From: CAVQFD01 sp963724695
GTDB taxonomy: Bacteria; Acidobacteriota; Vicinamibacteria; Vicinamibacterales; CAVVIG01
Length of the DNA stretch: 64,000 nucleotides
Reading direction: 5' to 3'
Assembly (NCBI GenBank): GCA_963724695.1
Contig: CAVRVW010000001.1
Coordinates: forward strand, 1 to 64,000
Each line of letters begins with the position of its first letter. The stretch's first letter is position 1. The notes beneath the pieces are model-generated. The model saw nothing but the letters and a program-made list of their open reading frames with translations. It was not told where the DNA came from and made no database searches. Below are positions 36,221 to 45,094 of this stretch, piece by piece. The position numbers were made by a program, and so were the translations under genes.

Positions 36221-39200
36221 TTCTTCTCCTGATCCACGGGCTGCGGTTCATCGACAGCGGCCGCGGCCGCCGGCACGGAGATCCCTGCGAGCTGCTGGTA
36301 AACGAGATAGCGCCTGTCGGCGGCCGCCTGTGATTGCGCGACGAACTTCTTGTATTGCGCCGGGTCGGCCCGCTCGATCATCCGGAAGCGCGACTCGTTG
36401 CCCATGTAGTCGGCGACGCGTGCCTTGGGCGGACCGTAGTCCAGGTGCAGCGGCGGTTCGCCCTTCTCGATCCGCCGCGGGTCGAAGCGGTAGAGCGGCC
36501 AGACGCCGGAGTCCACGGCTCGCTTCTGCTGGGCCACGCCCTGGGCCATGTCGTAGCCATGGGCGATGCAGTGGCTGTAGCCGATGATGAGCGAGGGACC
36601 GTGGTACGCCTCGGCCTCGAGAAACGCCTGGGCCGTCTGCGCCATCTTGGCGCCGAAGGCCACCTTCGCGACGTACACGTGCCCGTACATGTTCGCGAGC
36701 AGGCCGAGATCCTTCTTGCCGACGGGCTTGCCCGCTGCGGCGAACTTCGCAGCCGCGCCAATGGGCGTGGCCTTCGACTGCTGGCCGCCCGTATTCGAAT
36801 ACACCTCGGTGTCGAGCACCAGGATGTTGACGTCCCGCCGGTTCGCCAGCACGTGGTCCAGGCCGCCGTACCCGATGTCGTAGGCCCAGCCGTCGCCGCC
36901 AACGAGCCACACGCTCTTCTTCACGAGATAGTCGGCGAACGTCTCGAGCCGCCGCGCCTCGGGCGTCTTGAGACCCGCAAGCGCCTGTCGCAGCGCGACC
37001 ACGCGCTGCCGCTGTTCGGCGATGCCGGTCTCGCCGGACTGATCCGCCTGGAGCAAGGCGGTAGAGAGGCCCTCGCCGACCTCCCGGGCAAGGTGTTGCA
37101 GCAGCCCCCGCGCAGCCGCCGAGTGGGCGTCGAGCGCCAGCCGGAAGCCGAACCCGAACTCGGCGTTGTCCTCGAAGAGCGAATTCGCCCAGGCCGGGCC
37201 GCGGCCGTCCCGGTTCGTCGTGTACGGCGTCGTGGGAAGGTTGCCGCCATAAATCGACGTACAGCCGGTGGCGTTCGCGATGAGCAGGCGATCGCCGAAG
37301 AGCTGGGTGAGGAGCTTGATGTACGGCGTCTCGCCGCACCCCAGGCAGGCGCTCGAGTACTCGAACAGCGGCTCGAGGAACTGCGAGCTCTTGTGGTCGA
37401 TCCGCTTCATCTCGGTGCGGCTCACCTCGGGCAGATCCAGGAAGAAGCTGTAGTTCGTGCGCTCCGCCTCCCTGAGGGGCGCCTGCGGGTGCATGTCGAT
37501 CGCCTTGTGCTTCGGGTTCGTGCGGTCTTTCGCCGGGCAGACGTTCACGCAGAGATTGCAGCCCGTGCAGTCTTCGGGTGCGACCTGAATCGTGAAGAAC
37601 TGGCCCTTGTAGTCGGTGCCTTTGAATAACGTCGACTTGAAGGTCTCCGGCGCGCCGGCGAGAGCGCTCTCGTCGTACACCTTCGCCCGGATCGCCGCGT
37701 GCGGGCACACCAGAGCGCATTGGTTGCACTGGATGCAGATCTTCGAGTCCCACACGGGAATCTCGAGCGCGATGTTGCGCTTCTCCCATTTCGCCGTGCC
37801 GGTCGGCCACGTGCCATCCACCGGAAACGCGCTCACCGGCAGCAGGTCGCCCTTGCCCGCGAGGATCACCGACGTGATCTTCTGGACAAAGTCCGGGGCC
37901 TTCTCCGAGACCAGCGGCGGACGCGTGCGTGTCGCGCTGACGCTGCCGGGAACCGGAATCTCATGCATCTGGGCGAGCGCCTGATCCACCACGTCGCAGT
38001 TCCGGCGCACGACCTCCGGCCCGCGCTTGCCGTAGCTCTTCTCGATCGCCTTCTTGATCTGCGCGATGGCCTTGTCGGGCGGCAGCAGACCGGAAATGGC
38101 GAAGAAGCAGGTCTGCATGATCGTGTTGATGCGTGTGCCGAGGCCCGCTTTTTTGGCCAGGTCGTACGCGTCGATCGCGTAGAAGCGGATCTTTTGGTCG
38201 ACGATCTGCTGCTGCATCTCCCTGGGCAGCTCGTCCCAGACCTCGTCCGGGGGGAACGGAGCATTCAGCAGGAACACCCCGCCTGGCGCGGCCGTCTCCA
38301 GCACGTCGATCTTGTCGATGAATTCGAACTGGTGGCAGGCGACGAAGCCGGCGCGGTCGATGAGGTACGCCGACTGGATCGGCCGTGGGCTCGTCCGCAG
38401 GTGCGACACCGTGGTGGCGCCGGACTTCTTCGAGTCGTAGACGAAATAGCCTTGCGCGTAGAGGTCCGTCTCCTGGCCGATGATCTTGATGGAGTTCTTG
38501 TTCGCGCCCACGGTGCCGTCGGCGCCCAGCCCGTAGAACACCGAGTTCGACACATCGGCGGCTTCGGTCCTGAACGAGCGATCCCACTCCAGCGACAGGT
38601 GGGTGACGTCGTCGACGATGCCGATCGTGAAGTGCCGCCGCGGCGTCTGCTTCGCCAGCTCGTCGAACACCGACTTGACCATGGCCGGCGTGAACTCCTT
38701 CGACGACAGCCCGTAACGTCCCGCAACGACCCGCGGCTCCGTCGAGAAGGGCGAGCGGCCATCGCCGCGTGCCTCGGCCAGCGCGGTGATCACGTCGAGG
38801 TACAGGGGGTCGCCTGGCGCGCCAGGCTCCTTGGTCCTGTCGAGCACCGCCAGGCTGCGTGTGCTCCGCGGCAGGGCGGCCAGGAAGGCCGCCTGCGCGA
38901 AGGGCCGATACAACCGGACCTTCAGCACGCCCACCTTTTCGCCGCGCGAGACCAGGTAGTCGACGGTCTCGTGCGTCGTCTCCGCTCCCGAGCCCATGAT
39001 GATGATGACGCGCTCGGCCTCCGGGTGCCCGGCGTACTCGAACAGCCCATAACGGCGGCCGGTCAGCTTCGCGAACGCGGCCATCGCGTTCTCGACGATG
39101 CCCGGGCAGGCGTCATAGAAAAGGTTGGCGGCTTCGCGCGCCTGGAAAAAAACGTCCGGGTTCTGTGCGGTCCCGCGGAGGACCGGCCGATCGGGCGTCA

Positions 39201-39807
39201 GGGCCCGCTGCCGGTGGGCGTGAACGGCCGGCTCGCTCAGGAGGCTGCGCAGATCGTCGTCGCTCAGCATCTTCATCTTCGCGACTTCGTGCGACGTGCG
39301 GAAGCCGTCGAAGAAATGCAGAAAGGGCACCCGCGACTCGAGGCTGGCGGCGTGTGCCACCGCCGCCATATCGTGGGCTTCCTGGACAGAGTTCGAGCAA
39401 AGCAGCGCGAAGCCAGTCTGGCGGCACGCCATCACGTCGGAGTGGTCGCCGAAGATCGACAGCGCATGCGTCGCCAGCGCCCTGGCCGCGACGTGCATGG
39501 TGAACGGCGTCAGCTCCCCCGCAATCTTGTACATGTTGGGGATCATCAGCAGCAGCCCCTGGGAGGCCGTGAACGTCGTGGCCAGTGCGCCCGCCTGCAG
39601 CGCCCCGTGCACCGCGCCTGCGGCGCCGGCTTCCGACTGCATCTCGGCCAGCTCGGGAGCAACACCCCAGAGGTTGACCTTGCCGCGGCTCAGCCATTCG
39701 TCGCACAGCTCCGCCATGGTCGAACTGGGCGTGATCGGATAGATCGCAATCGCCTCGCTGGCGCGGAACGCGACCGAGGCAGCCGCCTCGTTGGCGTCAA
39801 TCATCAC
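36217..39807 (-). CDS. nifJ: Pyruvate:ferredoxin (flavodoxin) oxidoreductase
   Basis: This is an intact 1196-residue single-chain PFOR, normal length. Residues 1-220 form the pyruvate-binding pyrimidine-type domain (AIYPITPSSTMAE). Ferredoxin-type cluster motifs CIQCNQCALVCP and CTGCNLCVNVCP lie near 690-700 and 750-760. A third Cys set, CLGCGETPYIKLL, near 823 precedes the thiamine-diphosphate domain, which carries GGDGWAYDIGYGG near 975. It converts pyruvate and CoA to acetyl-CoA, CO2 and reduced ferredoxin in the cytoplasm and implies low-potential, anaerobic or microaerobic metabolism. The start is GTG 39807 or ATG 39804. A stop codon lies just upstream, leaving little room for a longer N-terminus. 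Confidence 0.95.
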   Translation of the reverse strand: MMIDANEAAASVAFRASEAIAIYPITPSSTMAELCDEWLSRGKVNLWGVAPELAEMQSEAGAAGAVHGALQAGALATTFTASQGLLLMIPNMYKIAGELTPFTMHVAARALATHALSIFGDHSDVMACRQTGFALLCSNSVQEAHDMAAVAHAASLESRVPFLHFFDGFRTSHEVAKMKMLSDDDLRSLLSEPAVHAHRQRALTPDRPVLRGTAQNPDVFFQAREAANLFYDACPGIVENAMAAFAKLTGRRYGLFEYAGHPEAERVIIIMGSGAETTHETVDYLVSRGEKVGVLKVRLYRPFAQAAFLAALPRSTRSLAVLDRTKEPGAPGDPLYLDVITALAEARGDGRSPFSTEPRVVAGRYGLSSKEFTPAMVKSVFDELAKQTPRRHFTIGIVDDVTHLSLEWDRSFRTEAADVSNSVFYGLGADGTVGANKNSIKIIGQETDLYAQGYFVYDSKKSGATTVSHLRTSPRPIQSAYLIDRAGFVACHQFEFIDKIDVLETAAPGGVFLLNAPFPPDEVWDELPREMQQQIVDQKIRFYAIDAYDLAKKAGLGTRINTIMQTCFFAISGLLPPDKAIAQIKKAIEKSYGKRGPEVVRRNCDVVDQALAQMHEIPVPGSVSATRTRPPLVSEKAPDFVQKITSVILAGKGDLLPVSAFPVDGTWPTGTAKWEKRNIALEIPVWDSKICIQCNQCALVCPHAAIRAKVYDESALAGAPETFKSTLFKGTDYKGQFFTIQVAPEDCTGCNLCVNVCPAKDRTNPKHKAIDMHPQAPLREAERTNYSFFLDLPEVSRTEMKRIDHKSSQFLEPLFEYSSACLGCGETPYIKLLTQLFGDRLLIANATGCTSIYGGNLPTTPYTTNRDGRGPAWANSLFEDNAEFGFGFRLALDAHSAAARGLLQHLAREVGEGLSTALLQADQSGETGIAEQRQRVVALRQALAGLKTPEARRLETFADYLVKKSVWLVGGDGWAYDIGYGGLDHVLANRRDVNILVLDTEVYSNTGGQQSKATPIGAAAKFAAAGKPVGKKDLGLLANMYGHVYVAKVAFGAKMAQTAQAFLEAEAYHGPSLIIGYSHCIAHGYDMAQGVAQQKRAVDSGVWPLYRFDPRRIEKGEPPLHLDYGPPKARVADYMGNESRFRMIERADPAQYKKFVAQSQAAADRRYLVYQQLAGISVPAAAAAVDEPQPVDQEKK

Positions 39808-39939
39808 GTGGTTGTTGGCAGCCGTATGTCACCTCTCATCATTTCAACGGTCCAGCGGTCCAGCGAGCGCCCAGCGTCGGCAGGCTTACGGCAACCTACA
39901 ACACGCCATCGAGTGACTCAAGACCCCGCCTGGCGACCC

Positions 39940-42120
39940 CTACCAGAGGTACGTCAACCGGCCCACGAAGGTGTTGGCCGTGTAAGGGCGGGTCGTGTAG
40001 CCGATCATCAGGAACGATGGCTGTGCGATGCTGTTCAGCGTCTCAGGCTCGTTCGCGTAGTCGTTCACGCTGTACTTGTCGAACCAGTACACAATACCTG
40101 GCGCGAGATGTCGGTTCAGGTAGTAGCGGAGGTCGAACGTCGCCCGCTGCATCTTGTTGACCACCGACGGCAGCTGGGAAATCGGCGGCAACGTCGTGTT
40201 CGGTGGCAGTCCGTACAGATACAGGGAGTCGGCGTTGGTATACGTGTACGCGAACCGGACGTCGGTTCGAGGAAATGCCTTGATGAGATCGAGGTCGGCC
40301 GTGAAGGTATCCGCCCGCTCGGTGGCATCGGTGGTCCAGTCGCGTGTCGGATCGTCGAACTCCGGGCCCGGGTTGGCCTGACGCGACCTCTGCAGGGTGG
40401 CGTAGCGCTCGTACGTATAGGAGGTGCCAAACGACACCTCCGGACGCGGCACGTAGTCCACGCCGATCGAGTACGCGCGCCCGTCGCCGTTCAACACGCC
40501 GAAGGCGTCCGGCGACCGGTCGTCGCTGCCGAACGACACGGTGCCGCTGAACGACACCGCTGGCAGGGGAAACACCATGACGATCGCCGAGACGCGGTCA
40601 ATCGACCGGTCGGAGATGTCGAACTGGCGCAGGGAGACCTGCTCGCCGATATCGTCGAGTGACTGCTCGTCGAAGCCCGAGCCCGTCCGCTTGCCGTACT
40701 CGTAAACCCCGCGCAGCGTCAGCCAGCTCGTTCCGGTGAGATCGGCCGAGAGCTTCAGCCTGTTCTCGGTCGTGGAATCGACGTACCGCTGCGTCTGCTC
40801 GATGCCCTCGACCGTGTATCCGGCCCTGAGCGCGGTGAAGGGCAGCGGGGTCCACGAGACCTCCGCGTCGAAGGTCCGGCGCGTCAGCCCGAAGGGGCTG
40901 GCGCCGCCGTGAGCGTAAGTAGACACCGACGTGTCGTAGGAGATCGTATTCGTCACACCGAAGATCGGCATCTGGTTGTCAAAGTCGTACGAGCGGTACC
41001 GCGCCAGGAACGAGAGCGAGGCCGTCGGCCTCGACGTGAGGGTGAAGTTCATCGCCGTGACAAGGGCGTCGGCTTCGGCCGACGGTCGATCGAGCGGGAA
41101 CACCGGGAGGGCCGTGTTGATGGTGAAAGGAATCACCGGGGCGTCCTGCGACCAGTTGCCGAAAGACACATACCCTATCGCGCGGCTGCGGGCAGGAAGG
41201 TTGAAGGCGCCCATCGCGCTGATGGCGTTCAGGCTGCTGTTGGGCCACAACGCCATGCGGCCCTGAAACGGCCCTGATGATGTCGAGTCGGTAATCCGAA
41301 GCGGGTTGTCCCACACGAGCGTGTCGGTGTCGTTGCTGAAGAATGAGCCGTCGTAGCCGACGCGCGCCGAGCCCCGGGAGTCGGCCCATTCGAGAGACGC
41401 GCCCAGTTCCGTCGTGCTCGTGTCCACCGGCACGGCCAGTTCCACCGCGTTTGAAAACCCGAAAGTCCCGGCGTAGGGTTGGCTGCCGGTCTTGCTCGTG
41501 CTCCTCAAAAAGAAGTCGACATCGATCGTCGGCGAGGCGGTATAGGTCAGCCGGAGATCCGCGATGGATCGCTTCAACCTCATCTCGAACGGGATCGCCT
41601 GGTTGACGACGCCTGGAAGCGTCGTCGTGCCGCCCTGGATCCCGCTCTGAATCGAGTCGGCCACGCGCAACACGCCCGCCGACTCAGTGGTGTGGAGCGC
41701 GAGGGTGTCCTGGCTGAAGAACAACGGAATCTGGTTCCACTCGAACGTGGCCTTGACCCGGCCGAACTGGTTGACGGCCGCCGTATACCGTTGATCCCGG
41801 TAGCCGACATGATCCGAGGTCACGACCAGCCACCGTGCATCGGTGGTCTTGGCGAACCGGAACGCGTCGACTGTGAAGCCGTTCCGGAGGTCGCGATAGC
41901 GCTGGTAGCGCGCCTCGTCGGATCCCTCGGCGTACGCCGTGCCCCGGAACCCGAAATCGACGAAATTCGACGTGGCGATGTCGGGAACAACGGAGCTTTC
42001 CGGCGTTGCCGGCTGGGGAGGTGGCGCCTGGGCCGCCGGCGCGGCGGCAGGCTGTTGAGCGGCCAGCCGCCCAGGCACGAGGATGGCGGCCATCAGAATG
42101 AACGAAAAGGTGAGACGCAT
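39940..42120 (-). CDS. MtrB/PioB-family outer-membrane beta-barrel protein
   Basis: The 726-residue protein has a signal peptide (SFILMAAILVPGRLAAQQ) starting at ATG 42120. A Pro/Ala-rich stretch follows, then a long series of alternating strands. YQRYRDLRNGFTV near residue 75 is a phrase typical of MtrB/PioB barrels. The C-terminus ends in the aromatic FVGRLTYLW, normal for outer-membrane barrels. I see no N-terminal C-x-x-C of the Shewanella protein. MtrB sheathes a decahaem cytochrome across the outer membrane, and such a cytochrome is encoded 10 bases upstream. Intact, no frameshift. Confidence 0.87.
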   Translation of the reverse strand: MRLTFSFILMAAILVPGRLAAQQPAAAPAAQAPPPQPATPESSVVPDIATSNFVDFGFRGTAYAEGSDEARYQRYRDLRNGFTVDAFRFAKTTDARWLVVTSDHVGYRDQRYTAAVNQFGRVKATFEWNQIPLFFSQDTLALHTTESAGVLRVADSIQSGIQGGTTTLPGVVNQAIPFEMRLKRSIADLRLTYTASPTIDVDFFLRSTSKTGSQPYAGTFGFSNAVELAVPVDTSTTELGASLEWADSRGSARVGYDGSFFSNDTDTLVWDNPLRITDSTSSGPFQGRMALWPNSSLNAISAMGAFNLPARSRAIGYVSFGNWSQDAPVIPFTINTALPVFPLDRPSAEADALVTAMNFTLTSRPTASLSFLARYRSYDFDNQMPIFGVTNTISYDTSVSTYAHGGASPFGLTRRTFDAEVSWTPLPFTALRAGYTVEGIEQTQRYVDSTTENRLKLSADLTGTSWLTLRGVYEYGKRTGSGFDEQSLDDIGEQVSLRQFDISDRSIDRVSAIVMVFPLPAVSFSGTVSFGSDDRSPDAFGVLNGDGRAYSIGVDYVPRPEVSFGTSYTYERYATLQRSRQANPGPEFDDPTRDWTTDATERADTFTADLDLIKAFPRTDVRFAYTYTNADSLYLYGLPPNTTLPPISQLPSVVNKMQRATFDLRYYLNRHLAPGIVYWFDKYSVNDYANEPETLNSIAQPSFLMIGYTTRPYTANTFVGRLTYLW

Positions 42121-42130
42121 GGCCATCACC

Positions 42131-43117
42131 TCAGCGAAGGAACGCATGGCCGGCCGGGCTGTTGGACCCGTGAATCTGACTGTGGCAATTCACGCAGCTC
42201 CGTCCGATGAGCCGGTTGCTCCGCGAGCTCAAGTCAGCGCCATCGTAGATGCTCGAGGGATGCCTCGTGCCGATGTGGCACCGCTGGCACAGCATCGGCA
42301 TCTTGGCCACGAGCATGCGCTCCTGGTTCGAGCCGTGCGGATCGTGGCACGTGCTGCACGCCTCGCGGGCCGGCGCATGGTCCCAGATATACGGCCCGCG
42401 CTTTTCGGTGTGGCAGCTCACGCAGGTTTCGTTGACCCAGTTGCCAATCTTGAGCAGCCGGACGTTCGTCGAGCCGTGCGGGTTATGGCACGAAGCGCAC
42501 TCCATCTTGCCCTCGCGGACCGGCATGTGGCCGAACCGCTGGAGCTTGGCGACCTGCGTCTTGTGACAGCCGTTGCAGGTCTCCGTGGCCGTGACGGTCT
42601 TGAGCTGTGCGGCCTGCGACTTCGGGCTGTGAACAGAGTGGCAGGTCACGCAGGTCAGGTTGCGCGAATCGTGCGCGCTGCCCTTCCAGAGCGCGTGCGT
42701 CGACCTGTTATGGCAGGTCGTGCACGCGTCCGCGGCGTCGCGCGGCGCCATCGCCTGGAACACCCGAATCTTGGTCTTGTCCCCGGTCTCGGCGTGTTCC
42801 TTGCCCGGGCCGTGGCAGCTCTCGCAGGACTGGTTGGGCCGCGCCGCCGGCGTCCGGACGTTCTGCGCCTTGCCGTGCAGCGAGGCCTGGATGGTCTTCT
42901 CCTGCCCTTCGTGGCAGGCGAGACAGGTGTCATCTCCAGCAAAGGCCCCGGACTGGTCCGGCGGGGCAGGTGGCGCCTGGGTGGCAGGCGCGGCCTGCCC
43001 CTGAGTGGCTGGACCACCGGCTTGCGGCTCAGTCGCTGCGACGATGGCCGCGACCGCCCACAACACGACCGCGATTGTCAGGAGCACTGAGCCGGAAATT
43101 CGCCATCTAATGGTCAT
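42131..43117 (-). CDS. Decahaem c-type cytochrome, MtrA/DmsE family
   Basis: The 328-residue exported protein has an N-terminal membrane/signal segment (VLLTIAVVLWAVAAIVAAT). It has ten CxxCH motifs, in order CLACH, CESCH, CTTCH, CVTCH, CNGCH, CASCH, CVSCH, CSTCH, CQRCH and CVNCH. A Pro/Ala/Gln linker (residues ~30-58) precedes the haem region. Length and haem spacing match the MtrA/PioA/DmsE group, which forms a periplasmic wire inserted in an MtrB barrel. It is encoded between the NapC-type gene and the barrel gene, with 30- and 10-base gaps. Confidence 0.93.
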   Translation of the reverse strand: MTIRWRISGSVLLTIAVVLWAVAAIVAATEPQAGGPATQGQAAPATQAPPAPPDQSGAFAGDDTCLACHEGQEKTIQASLHGKAQNVRTPAARPNQSCESCHGPGKEHAETGDKTKIRVFQAMAPRDAADACTTCHNRSTHALWKGSAHDSRNLTCVTCHSVHSPKSQAAQLKTVTATETCNGCHKTQVAKLQRFGHMPVREGKMECASCHNPHGSTNVRLLKIGNWVNETCVSCHTEKRGPYIWDHAPAREACSTCHDPHGSNQERMLVAKMPMLCQRCHIGTRHPSSIYDGADLSSRSNRLIGRSCVNCHSQIHGSNSPAGHAFLR

Positions 43118-43147
43118 GTCGCTCGCACCAGTGCGTTCATCGTACGC

Positions 43148-44509
43148 CTACTCAATCGTGTGACACGTGCTGCAGTCCTGGCCAATCGTCTTCCCGTCCG
43201 CCGCCTTGTGCTCGTCGTCGTGGCACCGGAAGCAGCCGGGGAAGTCGATGTGGCCGATGTTGCTGGGATAGCTTCCGAACTTCACGTTCATCTCGGGAAA
43301 GACGTTGCGCCGATACACCTCCTGCACGACCTGCACCGCACGTTCCACATCCTGCGTGCTCGTGCCCTGGGCTGGCTGGGCCGCGTAGAAATCGCGGAGC
43401 GCCCGGGAGATGCCTGAGACGGCGGCGTCCTCCGACTCGTACGTGGCGGTGACCGCCTTCACGGCCTCGCGATGGACGAACGGCAGCGTCGCGGGGAGCG
43501 CCCCTCGCGCCATCGCCTCGTTCACTGCCCGCTGCGGGGTTCCAAAAACCGGGTGGCCGACCCGGTTGTGGCAGTCCGTGCACTCCATGCGCCGCCGCGC
43601 TGCCGCGAGCTGTTCGGCGGGCGTGCCTGCCACGACGTACTCGCGCACGGCGCCGCTCGCGTCGGTCACACGGACGTAAGGAATCGTCTGAAGGGTGTCG
43701 TCGGTCGCGACGTACTCCACCTGGTTCGCGGGGTCGGCATGCCAGTGGATGCCGCGGCCGAGCCCTGCCTCTCGGGCTCCACCGCCGACATGCATGCGCA
43801 TCACCGTGACCGTCTCGGTGTTCTTCTCGTCGTCCGCATATTCGATCACGCGCTTCGGCTGGTCGCCCCGGAACTGCCCGGGCCGATGACAGTTCACGCA
43901 GGTTTCGAGCGACGAGACGAGCTCGATCGGGGTCGCCGTAATCGGGCGCTCGTAGCTGCCGAGCGCGACAGCGACGACACGCCGGGTGCCGGCCAGCTTG
44001 GCCTCCGCGGCCGCCGCGGCGCCCGCGCCGACATGGCACTCCGCGCAGTGCACGCGCGGGTGCGGACCCTGCTGGTGCGCCACGAACTGCGGCTTCATCG
44101 GGGTATGGCACACCTGTCCGCAGAAGCCAATCGAGTCCATGTACTCCAGGCCCTTGTGGGCGCCCAGCGAGACGATCACGATGTTCGCGATTGTGAGACC
44201 AAGCACGATGAGGACGGTCGTGCGCTGGCGGGAATCGTTGAGATCGATTCGGGGCCACTCGGGCGACGCCGACGGCTTCCCGGCCGCCCGCCGTCGGCGC
44301 TCCACCCACGCGCCCAGCGGAATGAGCAGGAGGCCCAGCACGAACAGCGACGGCAGGATCAGGAAGAACAGCGCGCCGAGGTAGGGGTTCGAGTGGCGCC
44401 CGAACAAGTCGGCCAGGAATACCACGAGGAACAGCACGGCGCTGGCCGTGGTGAGCACCATCCCCGCGACGGAGACGGGGCTCCGAATCAGGCGGATGTC
44501 GTTCGCCAT
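43148..44509 (-). CDS. NapC/NirT-type membrane multihaem cytochrome (six haem motifs)
   Basis: The 453-residue protein has three hydrophobic N-terminal segments (residues ~16-35, 42-66 and 96-115). The first haem motif is the unusual FCGQVCHTPMKPQF (C-x3-CH), as in NapC/NrfH quinol oxidases, then CAECH, CVNCH, CTDCH, CFRCH and CSTCH. The size and three membrane helices recall inner-membrane quinol:cytochrome proteins of extracellular-electron-transfer bacteria. It would oxidise quinol and pass electrons to the decahaem protein. Spacing to neighbours is about 30 bases on each side. Confidence 0.88.
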   Translation of the reverse strand: MANDIRLIRSPVSVAGMVLTTASAVLFLVVFLADLFGRHSNPYLGALFFLILPSLFVLGLLLIPLGAWVERRRRAAGKPSASPEWPRIDLNDSRQRTTVLIVLGLTIANIVIVSLGAHKGLEYMDSIGFCGQVCHTPMKPQFVAHQQGPHPRVHCAECHVGAGAAAAAEAKLAGTRRVVAVALGSYERPITATPIELVSSLETCVNCHRPGQFRGDQPKRVIEYADDEKNTETVTVMRMHVGGGAREAGLGRGIHWHADPANQVEYVATDDTLQTIPYVRVTDASGAVREYVVAGTPAEQLAAARRRMECTDCHNRVGHPVFGTPQRAVNEAMARGALPATLPFVHREAVKAVTATYESEDAAVSGISRALRDFYAAQPAQGTSTQDVERAVQVVQEVYRRNVFPEMNVKFGSYPSNIGHIDFPGCFRCHDDEHKAADGKTIGQDCSTCHTIE

Positions 44510-44540
44510 TTGTGCCCTGGGGCTTCTTCAGCGCTGAGGC

Positions 44541-44870
44541 CTAGGGCTTCTTCATCGCGGAGAGATAGGCCACGAGGCCGTCCACGTCCTCCTTTGGCAG
44601 CGAATAGGTCCGCATATCGGGCTTCCGCGTGGACTTGGTCTTCGCGGTCATCCCCTTGGCATCGACGATCCAGGCGCGGATGTCGTCTGCCGACAGCTTG
44701 GCGCCCACGCTGTCGAGCGGGCCCTTCTGATTTCCCTTCCCGGCGACGGAGTGGCAGACCGAGCACTTCTGCTCGACGTACACCTTTTCGCCTCGCGCGG
44801 CGTCCTGGGCCGAAACCGTCGTGGCCACGAGCCCGCTGAGCAGTGCGAGACAGATAGCTGTGCGACTCAT
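44541..44870 (-). CDS. Small monohaem cytochrome c
   Basis: The 109-residue exported protein starts at ATG 44870 with GGAGG upstream. It has a signal peptide (AICLALLSGLVATTVSAQ), one CSVCH haem site near residue 37 and a Met in KPDMRTYSLP as the likely axial ligand. It ends LVAYLSAMKKP, a class I cytochrome c fold. It lies first in the four-gene cytochrome/barrel operon and could be the soluble electron carrier for the system or for the PQQ-type dehydrogenase upstream. Confidence 0.88.
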   Translation of the reverse strand: MSRTAICLALLSGLVATTVSAQDAARGEKVYVEQKCSVCHSVAGKGNQKGPLDSVGAKLSADDIRAWIVDAKGMTAKTKSTRKPDMRTYSLPKEDVDGLVAYLSAMKKP

Positions 44871-45094
44871 GAATGCCTCCTGCAGCGCAACCGAGGGGGC
44901 GCGCCCATCGCAATGAACTGCTGCACAGTAGACCGCGGGCGGCACTCGACCTTCGACGCTTCTACATTTCTTTCGCCGACGCCGCAGTTTTGAATGTCGC
45001 TAAGCATACACCGCTTGCGCCACCACGAGCGGCGGCGCAAGCGGGTACTTCCAGCTCAGCCAAGGCGGGCCCGAGCATAAACGCGGCCGACTGG

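Noticed and set aside
37699..40662. Plus-strand open frame of 987 codons opposite nifJ and the barrel gene
   Set aside because: The product is Arg/Gly/Val/His-rich low-complexity sequence, typical of the antisense frame of high-GC genes. The minus strand carries clear PFOR and barrel motifs.
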